Below, piece by piece: positions 45,001 through 53,788 of a stretch of 64,000 bases of DNA; position 1 is the stretch's first letter; every line of letters starts with the position of its first letter. The notes under the pieces were generated by a model. That model saw nothing but the letters and a program-made list of their open reading frames with translations. It ran no database searches and had not been told where the DNA came from. The position numbers and the translations under genes are program-made. The stretch is from Chitinophaga niabensis. Its GTDB lineage: Bacteria; Bacteroidota; Bacteroidia; Chitinophagales; Chitinophagaceae. The stretch is taken from NCBI RefSeq assembly GCF_900129465.1, contig NZ_FSRA01000001.1, positions 248,001 to 312,000 of the forward strand. The letters run 5' to 3'.

Positions 45001-45596
45001 CAGCTGAGAATCCGAAAGCTATAACGGACGTAACAGAGTACATGAAGTACATGGGTAAATTTGAGCCTGATTTTTATGGCGGCATTTCTACTTTATTGCG
45101 GTATAAAACTTTTTCCCTGTCAACGGCATTTAATGTGAATATTGGTGGAAAGAAATTTCTTTATAATATGTTTCAGAGCAACTTTTTACCGAGTGCCTAT
45201 GAAAATCTTCCGAAGGAATTTGTTAACCGCTGGAAAAAACCCGGAGATGAGAAATTTACATCTATCCCCACTATGCCTTCCATGAAGGCAGATGGGACGC
45301 AGAATGTATTATATTTTCCATCCGGATATGTCGGATATCCCTGGACTATGTATAACAACTCAGATGCCCGCGTAGTAAATGCTTCTTTTCTACGCTGCAA
45401 CAACATTTCCCTATCCTATAATTTGCAGGAAAAGCTTTTGGCCCATTTATTCATGAAAAATCTGGCGCTGTCTGTATCGGTAAGCAATCCATTTATCATT
45501 GTAAGCAAAGAGTTTAAAGGAATGGATCCTGAAGTGGCTACCGGAAATCAGCCAATAACAAAAACGTGGTCGTTGGGATTGAATGCAAGTTTCTAA
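42012..45596 (+). CDS. SusC/RagA-family TonB-linked receptor with N-terminal STN signalling domain
   Basis: A 1194-residue outer-membrane receptor. An N-terminal signal sequence (about 20-45, ending KVHSQ) precedes an STN (secretin/TonB short) domain at about 50-118 (LEQVIWEIQKHTRFVFMYG). This is the signalling domain that talks to FecR proteins. Next come a carboxypeptidase-like sandwich (about 128-205, GIVKNKKGQPLPGVTILLKGT), the plug with VDEVVVTGFQ and the SusC signature near ITILKDASATVLYGVKAANG, and the barrel. This is a transducing receptor, probably for a ligand sensed through the neighbouring FecR/sigma pair. The ligand is unknown. Confidence 0.94.
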   Translation: MGKEREYLPCHQRRWPRLLFIVKLKALLILALCFQLSAKVHSQDKVTLKMEHASLEQVIWEIQKHTRFVFMYGTKEIEKVNDLTLNVTGESVDQILEKCLRNTDLVYKISGNAIVIKRKDSKKTGPIKGIVKNKKGQPLPGVTILLKGTEIKAFTDKDGMFGLSVPDGVKAELVFSFIGMQRRSITYAKYDENEPVEIVLEDEIKVVDEVVVTGFQTIRKMEMVGSANTIRREDLFFNGTNTIEQMLQGKLPGLLVLNNSGLVGPRQKVRIRGTSTLLGNQEPVWVVDGIIQEDPIPFKAQELDSYGAITQDNFDMIRTFIGNSISWLNPNDIEDITILKDASATVLYGVKAANGVILITTKKGQKGRVSINYSGNTTVTSRLTYDKMNLMNSKERIDVSREIYDKRLYGARYTEKVGYENAIRRYLNKEISYAEFDSEVKRLETVNTDWFDLLFQQPVSYNHSLNVSGGSDLVRYYASLSTNKTKGAAKGNESGSNTASINLDAQLNRKLLLSMRLNGNVTKTEGFYRVDPYTYASTSSRAIPAFDDAGGLFFYEKGSSSYKYNVLNELANTGNKNDTRNFNAYLNLKYDVFKGLRFESIIGFASSNAVGESFASERSNYIAATFRGYDYGKYAPGETEYKASRLPHGGELNTTEARTSTINWRNSLSYNQVLGKHRLSFLLGEESRSTKVDGTSGTVFGYFPDRGKNVTFPPPTVTQGGTIYPNGLYNGYITSRITDRKSNFLSVYGSGTYSYLERYVATGSIRWDASNRFGQNTQNRFLPVWSAGVRWNVHNEDWMKNQHLISELNFRATYGWQGNVAENFGPELIAQIPYTPIEYYSGEFALQIKSLPYADLRWEKTKTVNMGLDLGIIKNRFMLSFEYYRKKSEDVIVYKEVPSEYGVKTMPVNGGNMLNQGLELQLSGTALRTKNWLWTLTLNTSRNINRVETPFPTATWWNGAVSGTLNKIGYPVSAFWAFQYKGPNPQTGVPEFVMPTAAENPKAITDVTEYMKYMGKFEPDFYGGISTLLRYKTFSLSTAFNVNIGGKKFLYNMFQSNFLPSAYENLPKEFVNRWKKPGDEKFTSIPTMPSMKADGTQNVLYFPSGYVGYPWTMYNNSDARVVNASFLRCNNISLSYNLQEKLLAHLFMKNLALSVSVSNPFIIVSKEFKGMDPEVATGNQPITKTWSLGLNASF

Positions 45597-45614
45597 CCGG
45601 CAAAAATGTGAATT

Positions 45615-47126
45615 ATGAAGAACAGCATACTCAGAAATATACTGGTTTTTCTCCTGATCCTGTCTGCATCAGGATGTAAAAAATTCCTGGAAGAATACAG
45701 CCAGGACGAGGTACGGCCAGGCTCTGCAAATGATTTGCAGCAACTGATGATCGGCGAAGTATATCCGATCAAAACACATTTCATTAAATACATCGATCTG
45801 ATGACGGATGATGTGACCAGCAATTTTGTAAATGATGAGAATACCTTATACCGCCTGTATAATGGAGAACCTGCCTTTACCTGGCGTGCAGACATGTTTG
45901 AGACGATGACAGATAAAGGTTTGGCTGCAGTAGATACCTACGAACATTATTATCGTTGTATAAAAGGCTGCAATGTGGTGCTGGACATGATTGAAAAGGT
46001 GAGCGGTTCCGAGGGAGATAAATCGAATGTGAAAGGGCAGGCCCTGGCTATGCGCGCTTATTACTATTTTATGCTGGTGAACCTGTTTTCCCAGCCTTAT
46101 AATACAATAGGCCTGGACCTGGATAAAGCACCCGGAGTACCATTGATGCTCAGTTCGGTTGTGACGGATGAGCTGCCTTCCAGGGCTTCCATGAGGGAGG
46201 TCTACCGGCAGATTGAAGCAGATCTTTTGGCTGCTGCACCATTGCTGGAACAGTATGGCCAGAAAAACTCAAAGTTAAAAGCATCCGATCTGTTTGTTTA
46301 TACGCTTTTATCAAGGATGTACCTCTACATGGAAAAATGGGATAAGTCAGTTGAGTATGCCGGTAAGGTGATTGAGCGTAAACCGCAGCTGCTTAAATTA
46401 TCCAATTATACCATCCCGGTAAATACAGCTAACTCAACAGTGAATGTTTTTGATCTGAATAGTCCGGAAGCCATATGGATGTTTTCAAGCCATGAGGAAT
46501 TTAACCAGTTCTTTGCTTTACCGGCAGCTTATGGTAAAGCACCGTTTTATGCGGTATCCCCTGAGCTGGAGGCGGCGTATGACTACAATTGGACAACCGG
46601 CGCGGCAAACAAAAAGGACCTGAGACCTGCTTTCTTTTATGTAAGGTATTACATCTCGGCAACCACCTATGATGTGAAACTATTATACGGCTCAAAAACA
46701 GGCAGCAGTTATTATACGAAAGGAATGAGAGTGGCTGAACTGTACCTGAACAGAGCAGAGGGCCTGATACAGCAATACCTGAAAAATGGCGATGAAGCCC
46801 TTCGCATGGCAGCACTGGCGGACTTAAATCATTTAAGGGAATACCGGTATGATACGAGAACTGTTAGCTATCAACCGGTAAACATTGCAAACGGCCAGGC
46901 CCTTCTTGAATTCTGCAGGGAAGAAAGAAGACGCGAGCTGTGCTTTGAAGAACATCGCTGGTTTGATCTGAGGCGTTATGGTATGCCACAGCTTAAACAT
47001 ACATTCAGGGGTTTTGAGAACCAGTCTCCCAGAGAGTATATATTGGAAAAGGGAGATAAACGTTATGTTTTGCCCTTACCTCAAACCGTACTGCAAAGAA
47101 ACCCAAATCTAACACCAAACCCATAA
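45615..47126 (+). CDS. RagB/SusD-family lipoprotein
   Basis: A 503-residue surface lipoprotein partnering with the preceding SusC. The lipobox LSASGC lies at about residue 20, followed by KKFLEEYSQDEVRPG, typical of RagB/SusD N-termini. Helical repeats include KGQALAMRAYYYFMLVNLFSQPYN and ASDLFVYTLLSRMYLYM. The C-terminal block FCREERRRELCFEEHRWFDLRRYGMP is the diagnostic SusD motif, and YVLPLPQTVLQRNPNLTPNP ends the protein. It starts 18 bp after SusC. The ligand may be a peptide or polymer rather than a sugar, because no glycoside hydrolase is present in this operon. Confidence 0.94.
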   Translation: MKNSILRNILVFLLILSASGCKKFLEEYSQDEVRPGSANDLQQLMIGEVYPIKTHFIKYIDLMTDDVTSNFVNDENTLYRLYNGEPAFTWRADMFETMTDKGLAAVDTYEHYYRCIKGCNVVLDMIEKVSGSEGDKSNVKGQALAMRAYYYFMLVNLFSQPYNTIGLDLDKAPGVPLMLSSVVTDELPSRASMREVYRQIEADLLAAAPLLEQYGQKNSKLKASDLFVYTLLSRMYLYMEKWDKSVEYAGKVIERKPQLLKLSNYTIPVNTANSTVNVFDLNSPEAIWMFSSHEEFNQFFALPAAYGKAPFYAVSPELEAAYDYNWTTGAANKKDLRPAFFYVRYYISATTYDVKLLYGSKTGSSYYTKGMRVAELYLNRAEGLIQQYLKNGDEALRMAALADLNHLREYRYDTRTVSYQPVNIANGQALLEFCREERRRELCFEEHRWFDLRRYGMPQLKHTFRGFENQSPREYILEKGDKRYVLPLPQTVLQRNPNLTPNP

Positions 47127-47138
47127 ACAGAGATCTAT

Positions 47139-48050
47139 ATGATAAGATTTAATGTGGGAGCAATCCTGCTCCTGCTGTGTGTGATCACAGCAGGCTGCGA
47201 TAAAAAAGAAGAGGCTTTGATTGCAACTAAAGAGCCTGAAGCTGTATACGGCGACTTTACATTACCTCAGGGGGAGCATGACTATGACAATAACATTGTA
47301 GATTTTTATAAAAAATACAATACGCTTATACTCTATAAGTTTGAGGATAAGGATATTTTCTGGGACGTGCAAAGGTCAATAAATCAGTGTAAGTACAACC
47401 CCGTAACTAATAAAACAACCAGCGGGTATCTGTATACCCGGGCAGACGAGACTTACATCTCCCAGCAACTGAGTTTATTGCACGAAAAATTCTTCAGGTA
47501 CTTTTCAGATGATTTCCTTAAGCAACATCTCCCAAGAAAAATATTCCTGATGGATAAATACCTCCTGGTAAGTGCAGGAACAGGCACACCTGATAAGCAA
47601 ACAAGTGTAAAATACGCGGCAACTGCAGGAATAGATTACCTGGGTGTAACAGGAGGCGGAAAAGAGATCCTCACCATGACGGCGGCTGAAAAATATACTT
47701 ATAAAGGAGAAATAGTCAACTTTTTCCTGCAGCGGCTGATCAGCAATGGTACAATTGTTCCTCCGGCTGCTTTTACAGACCTGACCAATTATTCATTGTC
47801 TATGCCTACCTGGGAGATCACCTATGGGAATGGGATCATTGATTGGAACCGCAGGCAGCCATTAACAGACTGGGCAGCTTATGTTGAGCTGCTGGTGAAG
47901 AATACGGACGCAAAACTAAATGCCACGGGAGGTTTTTTAAACCCGGCCATCGATAATAAAGGCACCATAAGGAAAAAGTGTAACGTAGTGATCAATCACT
48001 TTAAAACCCGGTTTAATATCGATCTGCAGGCCATTGGAAATGAACTGTAG
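47139..48050 (+). CDS. SusD-linked lipoprotein, probable degenerate zinc-metallopeptidase-like protein
   Basis: A 303-residue lipoprotein with a lipobox at residues 16-20 (VITAGC) followed by DKKEE. Its length, place directly after SusD and general pattern match the putative zinc-binding metallopeptidases (Peptidase_Mx1-like) of Bacteroidota SusCD operons. In those an HExxH motif follows the segment corresponding to KEILTMTAAEKYTYKGEIVNFFLQ. Here that place reads EIVNFFLQRL, and no HExxH exists anywhere in the protein. If the relationship is right, it has lost catalysis and may act as a binding or scaffold subunit. The family assignment is inference from context and pattern. Confidence 0.55.
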   Translation: MIRFNVGAILLLLCVITAGCDKKEEALIATKEPEAVYGDFTLPQGEHDYDNNIVDFYKKYNTLILYKFEDKDIFWDVQRSINQCKYNPVTNKTTSGYLYTRADETYISQQLSLLHEKFFRYFSDDFLKQHLPRKIFLMDKYLLVSAGTGTPDKQTSVKYAATAGIDYLGVTGGGKEILTMTAAEKYTYKGEIVNFFLQRLISNGTIVPPAAFTDLTNYSLSMPTWEITYGNGIIDWNRRQPLTDWAAYVELLVKNTDAKLNATGGFLNPAIDNKGTIRKKCNVVINHFKTRFNIDLQAIGNEL

Positions 48051-48074
48051 GATCACAAGAAATAAATACTGCAT

Positions 48075-49160
48075 ATGCACACCTTACTGTTACATCTTTT
48101 TTTATTATTAAACCAGGGCTTTTCACCCGCCGATCCATACAAATTCTCTATTGACGGGAGGATAGAAGGAATAACCACCGGGAAATTTGCCGTTTTATCC
48201 ACGGAGGGGAAGGAGCTGCTTTCCATACCCATCAAAGAAGGGAAGTTTTATTTGAAAGCTGAACTTAAAGAAACAGGGCAATATATTATCCAGGTGAATG
48301 AAGCCAAAAGATATTGTTTTCTGGACGGCCGTGAGATGACGCTTTTCTGTTCCTACAAAAATATAGATGCAGCCAGTTTGAAAGGTTCCCCGGCAAATGA
48401 ACTATACCGGCAGTATTATCAAATGATCGCGGAAAAATTAGATAATAAAATTAACGGTATACTCAGGGAATATAGGGCGGCCTTGCATGATGGAGACACA
48501 GTTTTAGCTGATCAGAAGATAGACCTGATCTTACAACTCGAAGAACAGCGGTATCCCATAACTAAAGAATTTGTACAGAACAACCGGAACAATGTTTTTT
48601 CTGCATACATATCGGATGTGGTGAAAGATGAAAGCTTTGAAAAAGGAAAGGAGCTCTACGGGATCCTGTCGGAACAAATTCAGCATAACTATTTCGGAAA
48701 GCTGTTGAAACAGCATGTGGATGAACTGAAGATTTCAGCTATAGGTGCCGTTTCTCCGGATTTTAAGATCCGGTCAGAAACAGGAGAACTTGTTTCCTTG
48801 TCTTCTCTGAAAGGCAGGATCCTGGTATTGGACTTTTGGGCTTCCTGGTGCGGGCCATGCATCCAGGAAATGAAGTACCTCAAAAAGATGTATTCCGGGC
48901 TTGAAAAAGGAAAAATAGCGTTTGTCAGCATTTCTCTGGACGACTCACCAGGGAAATGGAAAGAAGCATATGAAAAAGAACAGGTCCCCTGGATAAATCT
49001 TCATGAAGAAAAGGGATGGAAGGATTCAGAGATCCGTAAACTGTATGGCATACATACCATTCCCTTTGTGGTGTTGCTGGATGAGCAAGGGAGGATAGTC
49101 GCCAAAAACCTGCGCAGAGGAGGTTTGCAGGCTAAGCTGCAAGAGCTGTTGAACAAATAA
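48075..49160 (+). CDS. TlpA-family thiol-disulfide protein with DUF4369-like N-terminus
   Basis: A 361-residue exported thioredoxin-fold protein. A short N-terminal hydrophobic signal (about 1-16) precedes a beta-rich DUF4369-like domain (about 20-110) and a helical linker (about 115-220). The AhpC/TSA-TlpA domain (about 220-360) follows, with DFWASWCGPC (Cys259 and Cys262), the redox pair. IHTIPFVVLLDEQG contains the cis-Pro. It probably reduces or shuttles disulfides in the periplasm. It sits between the SusD-linked lipoprotein and the ABC transporter genes, with short gaps, in one run of genes. Confidence 0.93.
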   Translation: MHTLLLHLFLLLNQGFSPADPYKFSIDGRIEGITTGKFAVLSTEGKELLSIPIKEGKFYLKAELKETGQYIIQVNEAKRYCFLDGREMTLFCSYKNIDAASLKGSPANELYRQYYQMIAEKLDNKINGILREYRAALHDGDTVLADQKIDLILQLEEQRYPITKEFVQNNRNNVFSAYISDVVKDESFEKGKELYGILSEQIQHNYFGKLLKQHVDELKISAIGAVSPDFKIRSETGELVSLSSLKGRILVLDFWASWCGPCIQEMKYLKKMYSGLEKGKIAFVSISLDDSPGKWKEAYEKEQVPWINLHEEKGWKDSEIRKLYGIHTIPFVVLLDEQGRIVAKNLRRGGLQAKLQELLNK

Positions 49161-49183
49161 AATGTAAAAGCTTAAAAAGAAAT

Positions 49184-50104
49184 ATGGAAGAACTGATTGT
49201 AAAGGTCGAAAAATTATCTCATCGCTATAGTGCCCAGTGGGCTGTACGTGATCTCGATTTTGAGATCTACAGGAACGGCATCTACGGACTTTTAGGCTCT
49301 AACGGCGCAGGAAAATCGACCACAATGAATATCATGTGTGGCGTATTAAAGCAGACCGAAGGAAATATTTACATTAAAGGGATCAATATCAGGGAAAACC
49401 CGGTTGAGGCCAAACGCCACATCGGCTTTTTGCCACAGAAGCCCCCATTGCATATGGAACTCACTGTCAGGGAGTACCTGAGTTTCTGTGCAAAGTTAAG
49501 AGATATCCCTGCAAAAGAGGTAACAAGGTCGGTTAATGAAGTGATGGAGCGCTGTTCCTTGGCACATTTTAGTAACCGGTTGACCCGTAACCTTTCCGGC
49601 GGCTACCAGCAGCGTGTAGGAATTGCACAGGCTATTATACACAAGCCGGACCTGGTGGTGCTGGATGAACCTACCAATGGTTTGGATCCGAACCAGATCT
49701 TTGAGATCCGTCACCTGATCAAAGAGATTGCGCACGAACGTACTGTTGTATTGTCAACACATATCCTTTCTGAAGTGCAGGCCACCTGTAAATACATCAG
49801 AATGATTGAGCAGGGACGGGTTGTTTTCTCCGGAACCATAGATGAATTTGATAATTACATTGTTCCGAACAGCCTGATGGTATCGCTGAGAGGAATGCCG
49901 CCTGCAGATGAATTGCTGACGATCCCCGGAGTAATAGAAGTAGAAGAGCTGGGCGGCCCGAAATATCGCCTGCGCTTCAATGATGGGCATGATGTGTCTA
50001 AACACGTAGTAGAGATCAGTGTTGCCCGTAACTGGGAACTTACCGAAATATACACGGAGAAAGGCTCTATGGATGCTGTTTTTGCAGAATTGTCGAAAAA
50101 ATAA
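49184..50104 (+). CDS. ABC transporter ATP-binding protein (GldA-like)
   Basis: A 306-residue nucleotide-binding subunit. Walker A GSNGAGKST at 38-46, the signature LSGGYQQRV at 137-145 and Walker B DLVVLDEPTNGLDP at 156-169 are intact, with the H-loop in VVLSTHILSEV. The C-terminal part (about 215-306) is a regulatory extension. The arrangement resembles the GldA ATPase of the gliding ABC system and Nod-type exporters. The fused GldF-GldG gene starts 23 bp downstream and is its obvious membrane partner. Confidence 0.95.
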   Translation: MEELIVKVEKLSHRYSAQWAVRDLDFEIYRNGIYGLLGSNGAGKSTTMNIMCGVLKQTEGNIYIKGINIRENPVEAKRHIGFLPQKPPLHMELTVREYLSFCAKLRDIPAKEVTRSVNEVMERCSLAHFSNRLTRNLSGGYQQRVGIAQAIIHKPDLVVLDEPTNGLDPNQIFEIRHLIKEIAHERTVVLSTHILSEVQATCKYIRMIEQGRVVFSGTIDEFDNYIVPNSLMVSLRGMPPADELLTIPGVIEVEELGGPKYRLRFNDGHDVSKHVVEISVARNWELTEIYTEKGSMDAVFAELSKK

Positions 50105-50127
50105 ATTAAAGCAGAGAATACACATAA

Positions 50128-52422
50128 ATGAAAAAGATACTCAATATAGCGATCACTGAATTACAGACCTTATTTTATTCGCCTGTTGCCTGGTTGATCC
50201 TGGTGGTTTTTACATTCCAGATGAGCGTGGGGTTTTCCGGCTTATTGGAAGGCTGGGTAAATTATTTTGCCACAGGCCGTCATGCTACGGAAATAACATT
50301 TGATATTTTTACCAGCAGATACGGTATGTTTTCGAGGGTTCAGCAATATTTATACCTGTATATTCCTTTGCTGACCATGAGTTTGATGAGCCGGGAGTTT
50401 AGCAGTGGTTCCATCAAACTGCTGTACTCATCGCCGGTTACCAACGTACAGATCATCCTGGGTAAATATCTGTCTATGATCATATATAGCCTGATATTGA
50501 TCGGCATCATCATGATCTTTGGTTTGTATGGTGTATTTACTATTAAGAACTACGAGCTTGCAACTGTGCTTTCCGGTGTTTTGGGCTTGTTTTTACTGAT
50601 CAGCGCATATGCTGCTATCGGTTTGTTTATGTCCAGCCTCACTCCCTACCAGGTAATAGCAGCAATAGGTACTTTAGTAATATTAGGCTTGTTAAGTTAT
50701 GTGAGCAGTATGTGGCAGGATATTGCTTTTGTGCGGGACATCACTTACTGGCTCTCCATTTCCGGTCGCTCATCGTCGTTTATTTACGGGCTGATCGGTA
50801 GTGAGGATTGCCTGTACTTTATCATCGTGATCTGCCTGTTCCTGACGCTAACCATTGTACGTTTGCAATCCAACAGGCAAAAAAGCCGCTGGACGGTTTC
50901 CCTGGGTAAGTACGCCCTGGTCATCAGTGTAGCCATGCTGCTGGGATATACTACATCCAGGCCGGTATTCAAGGTTTTCTATGATGCTACACATAACAAG
51001 GTAAATACATTAACAAAGAATAGCCAGGATGTGATCAGCCGCTTAAAAGGAGGCCTTACCATCACTACCTATGTAAATGCATTAGACGAGTCCAATGCGG
51101 GACTTGCACTTCCAAGTGCAGTGAATAATGACATATCCCGCTTCGGACAATATACCCGGTTTAAACCGGAAATAAAGATGAAGTATGTTTATTACTACGA
51201 TACAATTAATAGCGCCAGCCTGGAAAAAAGATTTCCAAATACGACCCTTAAACAAAAGCTGGACACTTTATCGAAGATCAGGGATATTGATCCCGGAATG
51301 TTTATAGCACCGGATGAGATAAAGGAACAAATAGACCTTTCTCAGGAGGGAAATCAGTTCGTACGTTTAATTGAACGGGAGAGTGGCGAGAAGACCTTTC
51401 TGAGGATCTATAACGATATGATGAAGCTGCCAACTGAAGCGGAAATAACCGCAGCGTTAAAAAGACTGACCATGAAGCTGCCGAAAGCTGGTTTCCTGGT
51501 TGGACATGGCGAGCGTAGCAGCCAGGGCGACGGAGGACGTGACTATAGTAATTTTGCGCAGGTGAAGAACTTCCGTTATGCACTGATCAACCAGGGTTTT
51601 GATGTGGTGGATGTTAGCCTGGATAAAGAGATCGCCAGGGACGTCACCATCCTGGTGATTGCAGATATCAGGACCCCTTTAACTGCGGATGAACAACAAA
51701 ACCTGGATAAATATATTGCATCCGGAGGGAATCTTCTGATTGCAGGAGATGTAAAAAAACAGGACATCATGAACCCCCTGGTAAAGTCTTTTGGTGTACA
51801 ATTTACTCCCGGAGTGCTGGTTAAACCTTCTAACGATCAGTTAGCCAACCTGGTTGTAGCCAGCGGCACAAAAAGATCTGAAGACCTGTTCTATCAGTTC
51901 AAACGCATCTATACAGATGAATATACGGTGACCATGCCGGGTGCAGTGGGGTTGGATTATAGCACAGATAAAGGTTTTGAGGTTACACCCGTTGTTGTTT
52001 CAGACTCCGCTACCTGGAATGAGCTGGAAACCACTAATTTCCTGGACGACAGCGTGAAATTTAATCCCGCCGCCGGAGAAGTGCAGAAATCCTATGCCAC
52101 AGGCTTAGCCCTTTCAAAGAAAACAGGCAATAAGGAGCAGCGGATTATAATTTTAGGTGATGCAGATTGTTTGAGCAACAATGAGCTGGTGGCCAGCAGA
52201 AGGAAAATATGGGCTTCCAACTTTACATTGGTTACAGGGTTCTTTTACTGGCTGTCCGACTATGAAATGCCTATCGATATGCGCAGACCCAAAGGTACTG
52301 ATGATGAACTTTTTGTAGGTAAAAAGGGCGCTTACAGGACCAGGATTGCATTTGTGTGGGTATTGCCTGGCCTGATGCTTTTAAGTGCCCTCGGGATCTG
52401 GATCCGCAGAAAGGGAAGATAG
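50128..52422 (+). CDS. Fused ABC permease (GldF-like) and GldG-like protein
   Basis: A 764-residue inner-membrane protein. Residues 1-245 are an ABC-2 type permease (GldF-like) with about six transmembrane segments, including FYSPVAWLILVVFTFQM and MSREFSSGSIKLLYSSPV. After a further membrane helix (about 262-280), residues 285-735 form a GldG-like periplasmic domain with VTILVIADIRTPLTADEQQNLDKYIASGGNLLIAGD and RIIILGDADCLSNNEL. A last helix lies at about 742-758. In gliding flavobacteria GldF and GldG are separate proteins; here they are one chain. It should pair with the upstream ATPase. The substrate is unknown. Confidence 0.9.
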   Translation: MKKILNIAITELQTLFYSPVAWLILVVFTFQMSVGFSGLLEGWVNYFATGRHATEITFDIFTSRYGMFSRVQQYLYLYIPLLTMSLMSREFSSGSIKLLYSSPVTNVQIILGKYLSMIIYSLILIGIIMIFGLYGVFTIKNYELATVLSGVLGLFLLISAYAAIGLFMSSLTPYQVIAAIGTLVILGLLSYVSSMWQDIAFVRDITYWLSISGRSSSFIYGLIGSEDCLYFIIVICLFLTLTIVRLQSNRQKSRWTVSLGKYALVISVAMLLGYTTSRPVFKVFYDATHNKVNTLTKNSQDVISRLKGGLTITTYVNALDESNAGLALPSAVNNDISRFGQYTRFKPEIKMKYVYYYDTINSASLEKRFPNTTLKQKLDTLSKIRDIDPGMFIAPDEIKEQIDLSQEGNQFVRLIERESGEKTFLRIYNDMMKLPTEAEITAALKRLTMKLPKAGFLVGHGERSSQGDGGRDYSNFAQVKNFRYALINQGFDVVDVSLDKEIARDVTILVIADIRTPLTADEQQNLDKYIASGGNLLIAGDVKKQDIMNPLVKSFGVQFTPGVLVKPSNDQLANLVVASGTKRSEDLFYQFKRIYTDEYTVTMPGAVGLDYSTDKGFEVTPVVVSDSATWNELETTNFLDDSVKFNPAAGEVQKSYATGLALSKKTGNKEQRIIILGDADCLSNNELVASRRKIWASNFTLVTGFFYWLSDYEMPIDMRRPKGTDDELFVGKKGAYRTRIAFVWVLPGLMLLSALGIWIRRKGR

Positions 52423-52444
52423 TTGTTGCTTAAAATAGAAGAGT

Positions 52445-53788
52445 ATGAGCTTTGCTACAGACAAACAGACCTTGGACGACCTGAACATTTTTAATAAGTA
52501 CAGCGGGAATGCCATCTATAACCTGTTTAATAAAACGCAGACCAGGGGCGGGGCAGAAGTACTGGAAAATATGTTTTTACATCCTCTTTCTGATAGAGAT
52601 AAGATCATCAGGAGAAGTGAGGTGATTAAATATTTTCAGGAAAAAAATGTACAGTTCCCTTTTAAGACAGATGCATTTGATGCCATTGAATATTACCTGA
52701 ACAATACGGACGACCGTACAAAGATAGTTGCAGAAGAGAACACACTGCAGCGAAAGTTCCGTAATTATATGGGAACGGATACCCAGTATGAACTGCTGTA
52801 CAAGGGTATCATAGCTGTTATCGGATTGTTTAAAAGCATGTTTTCTTTTTTACAGGAAATAGATGCGGACAATGCTTGTGCGGCTTATCGCAAAGAGGTA
52901 ACGGAAATAAGAGCAGTGTTGCAGAACAAGGAACTGAGCTGGATATACGAAGAAAATGGAACCCGGAAGATTGCTTATGCTAAAACAGCCGAATATGATC
53001 AGATCTTAAGGTTCACATCGCGGGACTTAATAACAAAACTGCTCTACCATATCTATAACCTGGATGTATACATCGCTGTGGCAAAGGTAGGTGGCAGTAA
53101 GGGTTTTACTTTTGCACAGGCACTGGAAACGGCAGACAATACGCTGTATATAGAAGGAATGTACCATGCACAGTTAACCAATCCGGTGCCTAATACTTTT
53201 GAAGTGAACCGGAACAGTAATGTTATCTTTCTTACCGGTGCAAATATGGCTGGCAAGTCTACCTTTATGAAGACCCTGGGTGTTACATTGTTTTTGGCGC
53301 ATATGGGCTTTCCTGTACCTGCAAAGCATATGGAGTTCTCCGTACAAAAGGGCATGTTTACAACTATAAATCTGGCTGATAACCTGAATATGGGGTACAG
53401 CCATTTTTATGCTGAAGTGCTGCGCCTGAAAAAAGTGGCAGAATACGTTTCCCGTAATGAGCAGGTGATCATCATCTTTGATGAGCTGTTCAGAGGAACG
53501 AATGTAAAAGATGCTTATGATGCTACAGTAGCTGTTACGGAAGCTTTTGCTGCTAAACGGAACTGCACTTTCATCATTTCCACGCACATTATTGAGGCGG
53601 GGGAAGCATTAAAGGAAAATTGTGATAACATCAATTTCGTTTATTTCCCTACTGTTATGAATGGGAATGTTCCATCTTATACATATAAGTTAACCGCAGG
53701 TATTACAAACGACCGGCACGGAATGATGATCATCAATAATGAGCGTATCATAGAGCGCATCAGAAGCCGTAAAAATTCAATGAAATGA
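52445..53788 (+). CDS. MutS-like ATPase lacking the mismatch-recognition domain (copy 1)
   Basis: A 447-residue protein of the MutS superfamily that keeps only the core/lever part (about 20-210, TRGGAEVLENMFLHPLSD being the typical start) and the ATPase domain (about 225-445). Walker A GANMAGKST lies at 265-273, Walker B IIIFDEL at 341-347, the DELFRGT variant of DELGRGT at 346-352, and the switch His381 in STHI. The N-terminal domain with the Phe-x-Glu mismatch motif, and the connector, are missing, so it cannot act like MutS in mismatch recognition. It is cytoplasmic. It lies after the ABC genes and overlaps copy 2 by 4 bp; the two probably form a heterodimer. Confidence 0.88.
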   Translation: MSFATDKQTLDDLNIFNKYSGNAIYNLFNKTQTRGGAEVLENMFLHPLSDRDKIIRRSEVIKYFQEKNVQFPFKTDAFDAIEYYLNNTDDRTKIVAEENTLQRKFRNYMGTDTQYELLYKGIIAVIGLFKSMFSFLQEIDADNACAAYRKEVTEIRAVLQNKELSWIYEENGTRKIAYAKTAEYDQILRFTSRDLITKLLYHIYNLDVYIAVAKVGGSKGFTFAQALETADNTLYIEGMYHAQLTNPVPNTFEVNRNSNVIFLTGANMAGKSTFMKTLGVTLFLAHMGFPVPAKHMEFSVQKGMFTTINLADNLNMGYSHFYAEVLRLKKVAEYVSRNEQVIIIFDELFRGTNVKDAYDATVAVTEAFAAKRNCTFIISTHIIEAGEALKENCDNINFVYFPTVMNGNVPSYTYKLTAGITNDRHGMMIINNERIIERIRSRKNSMK

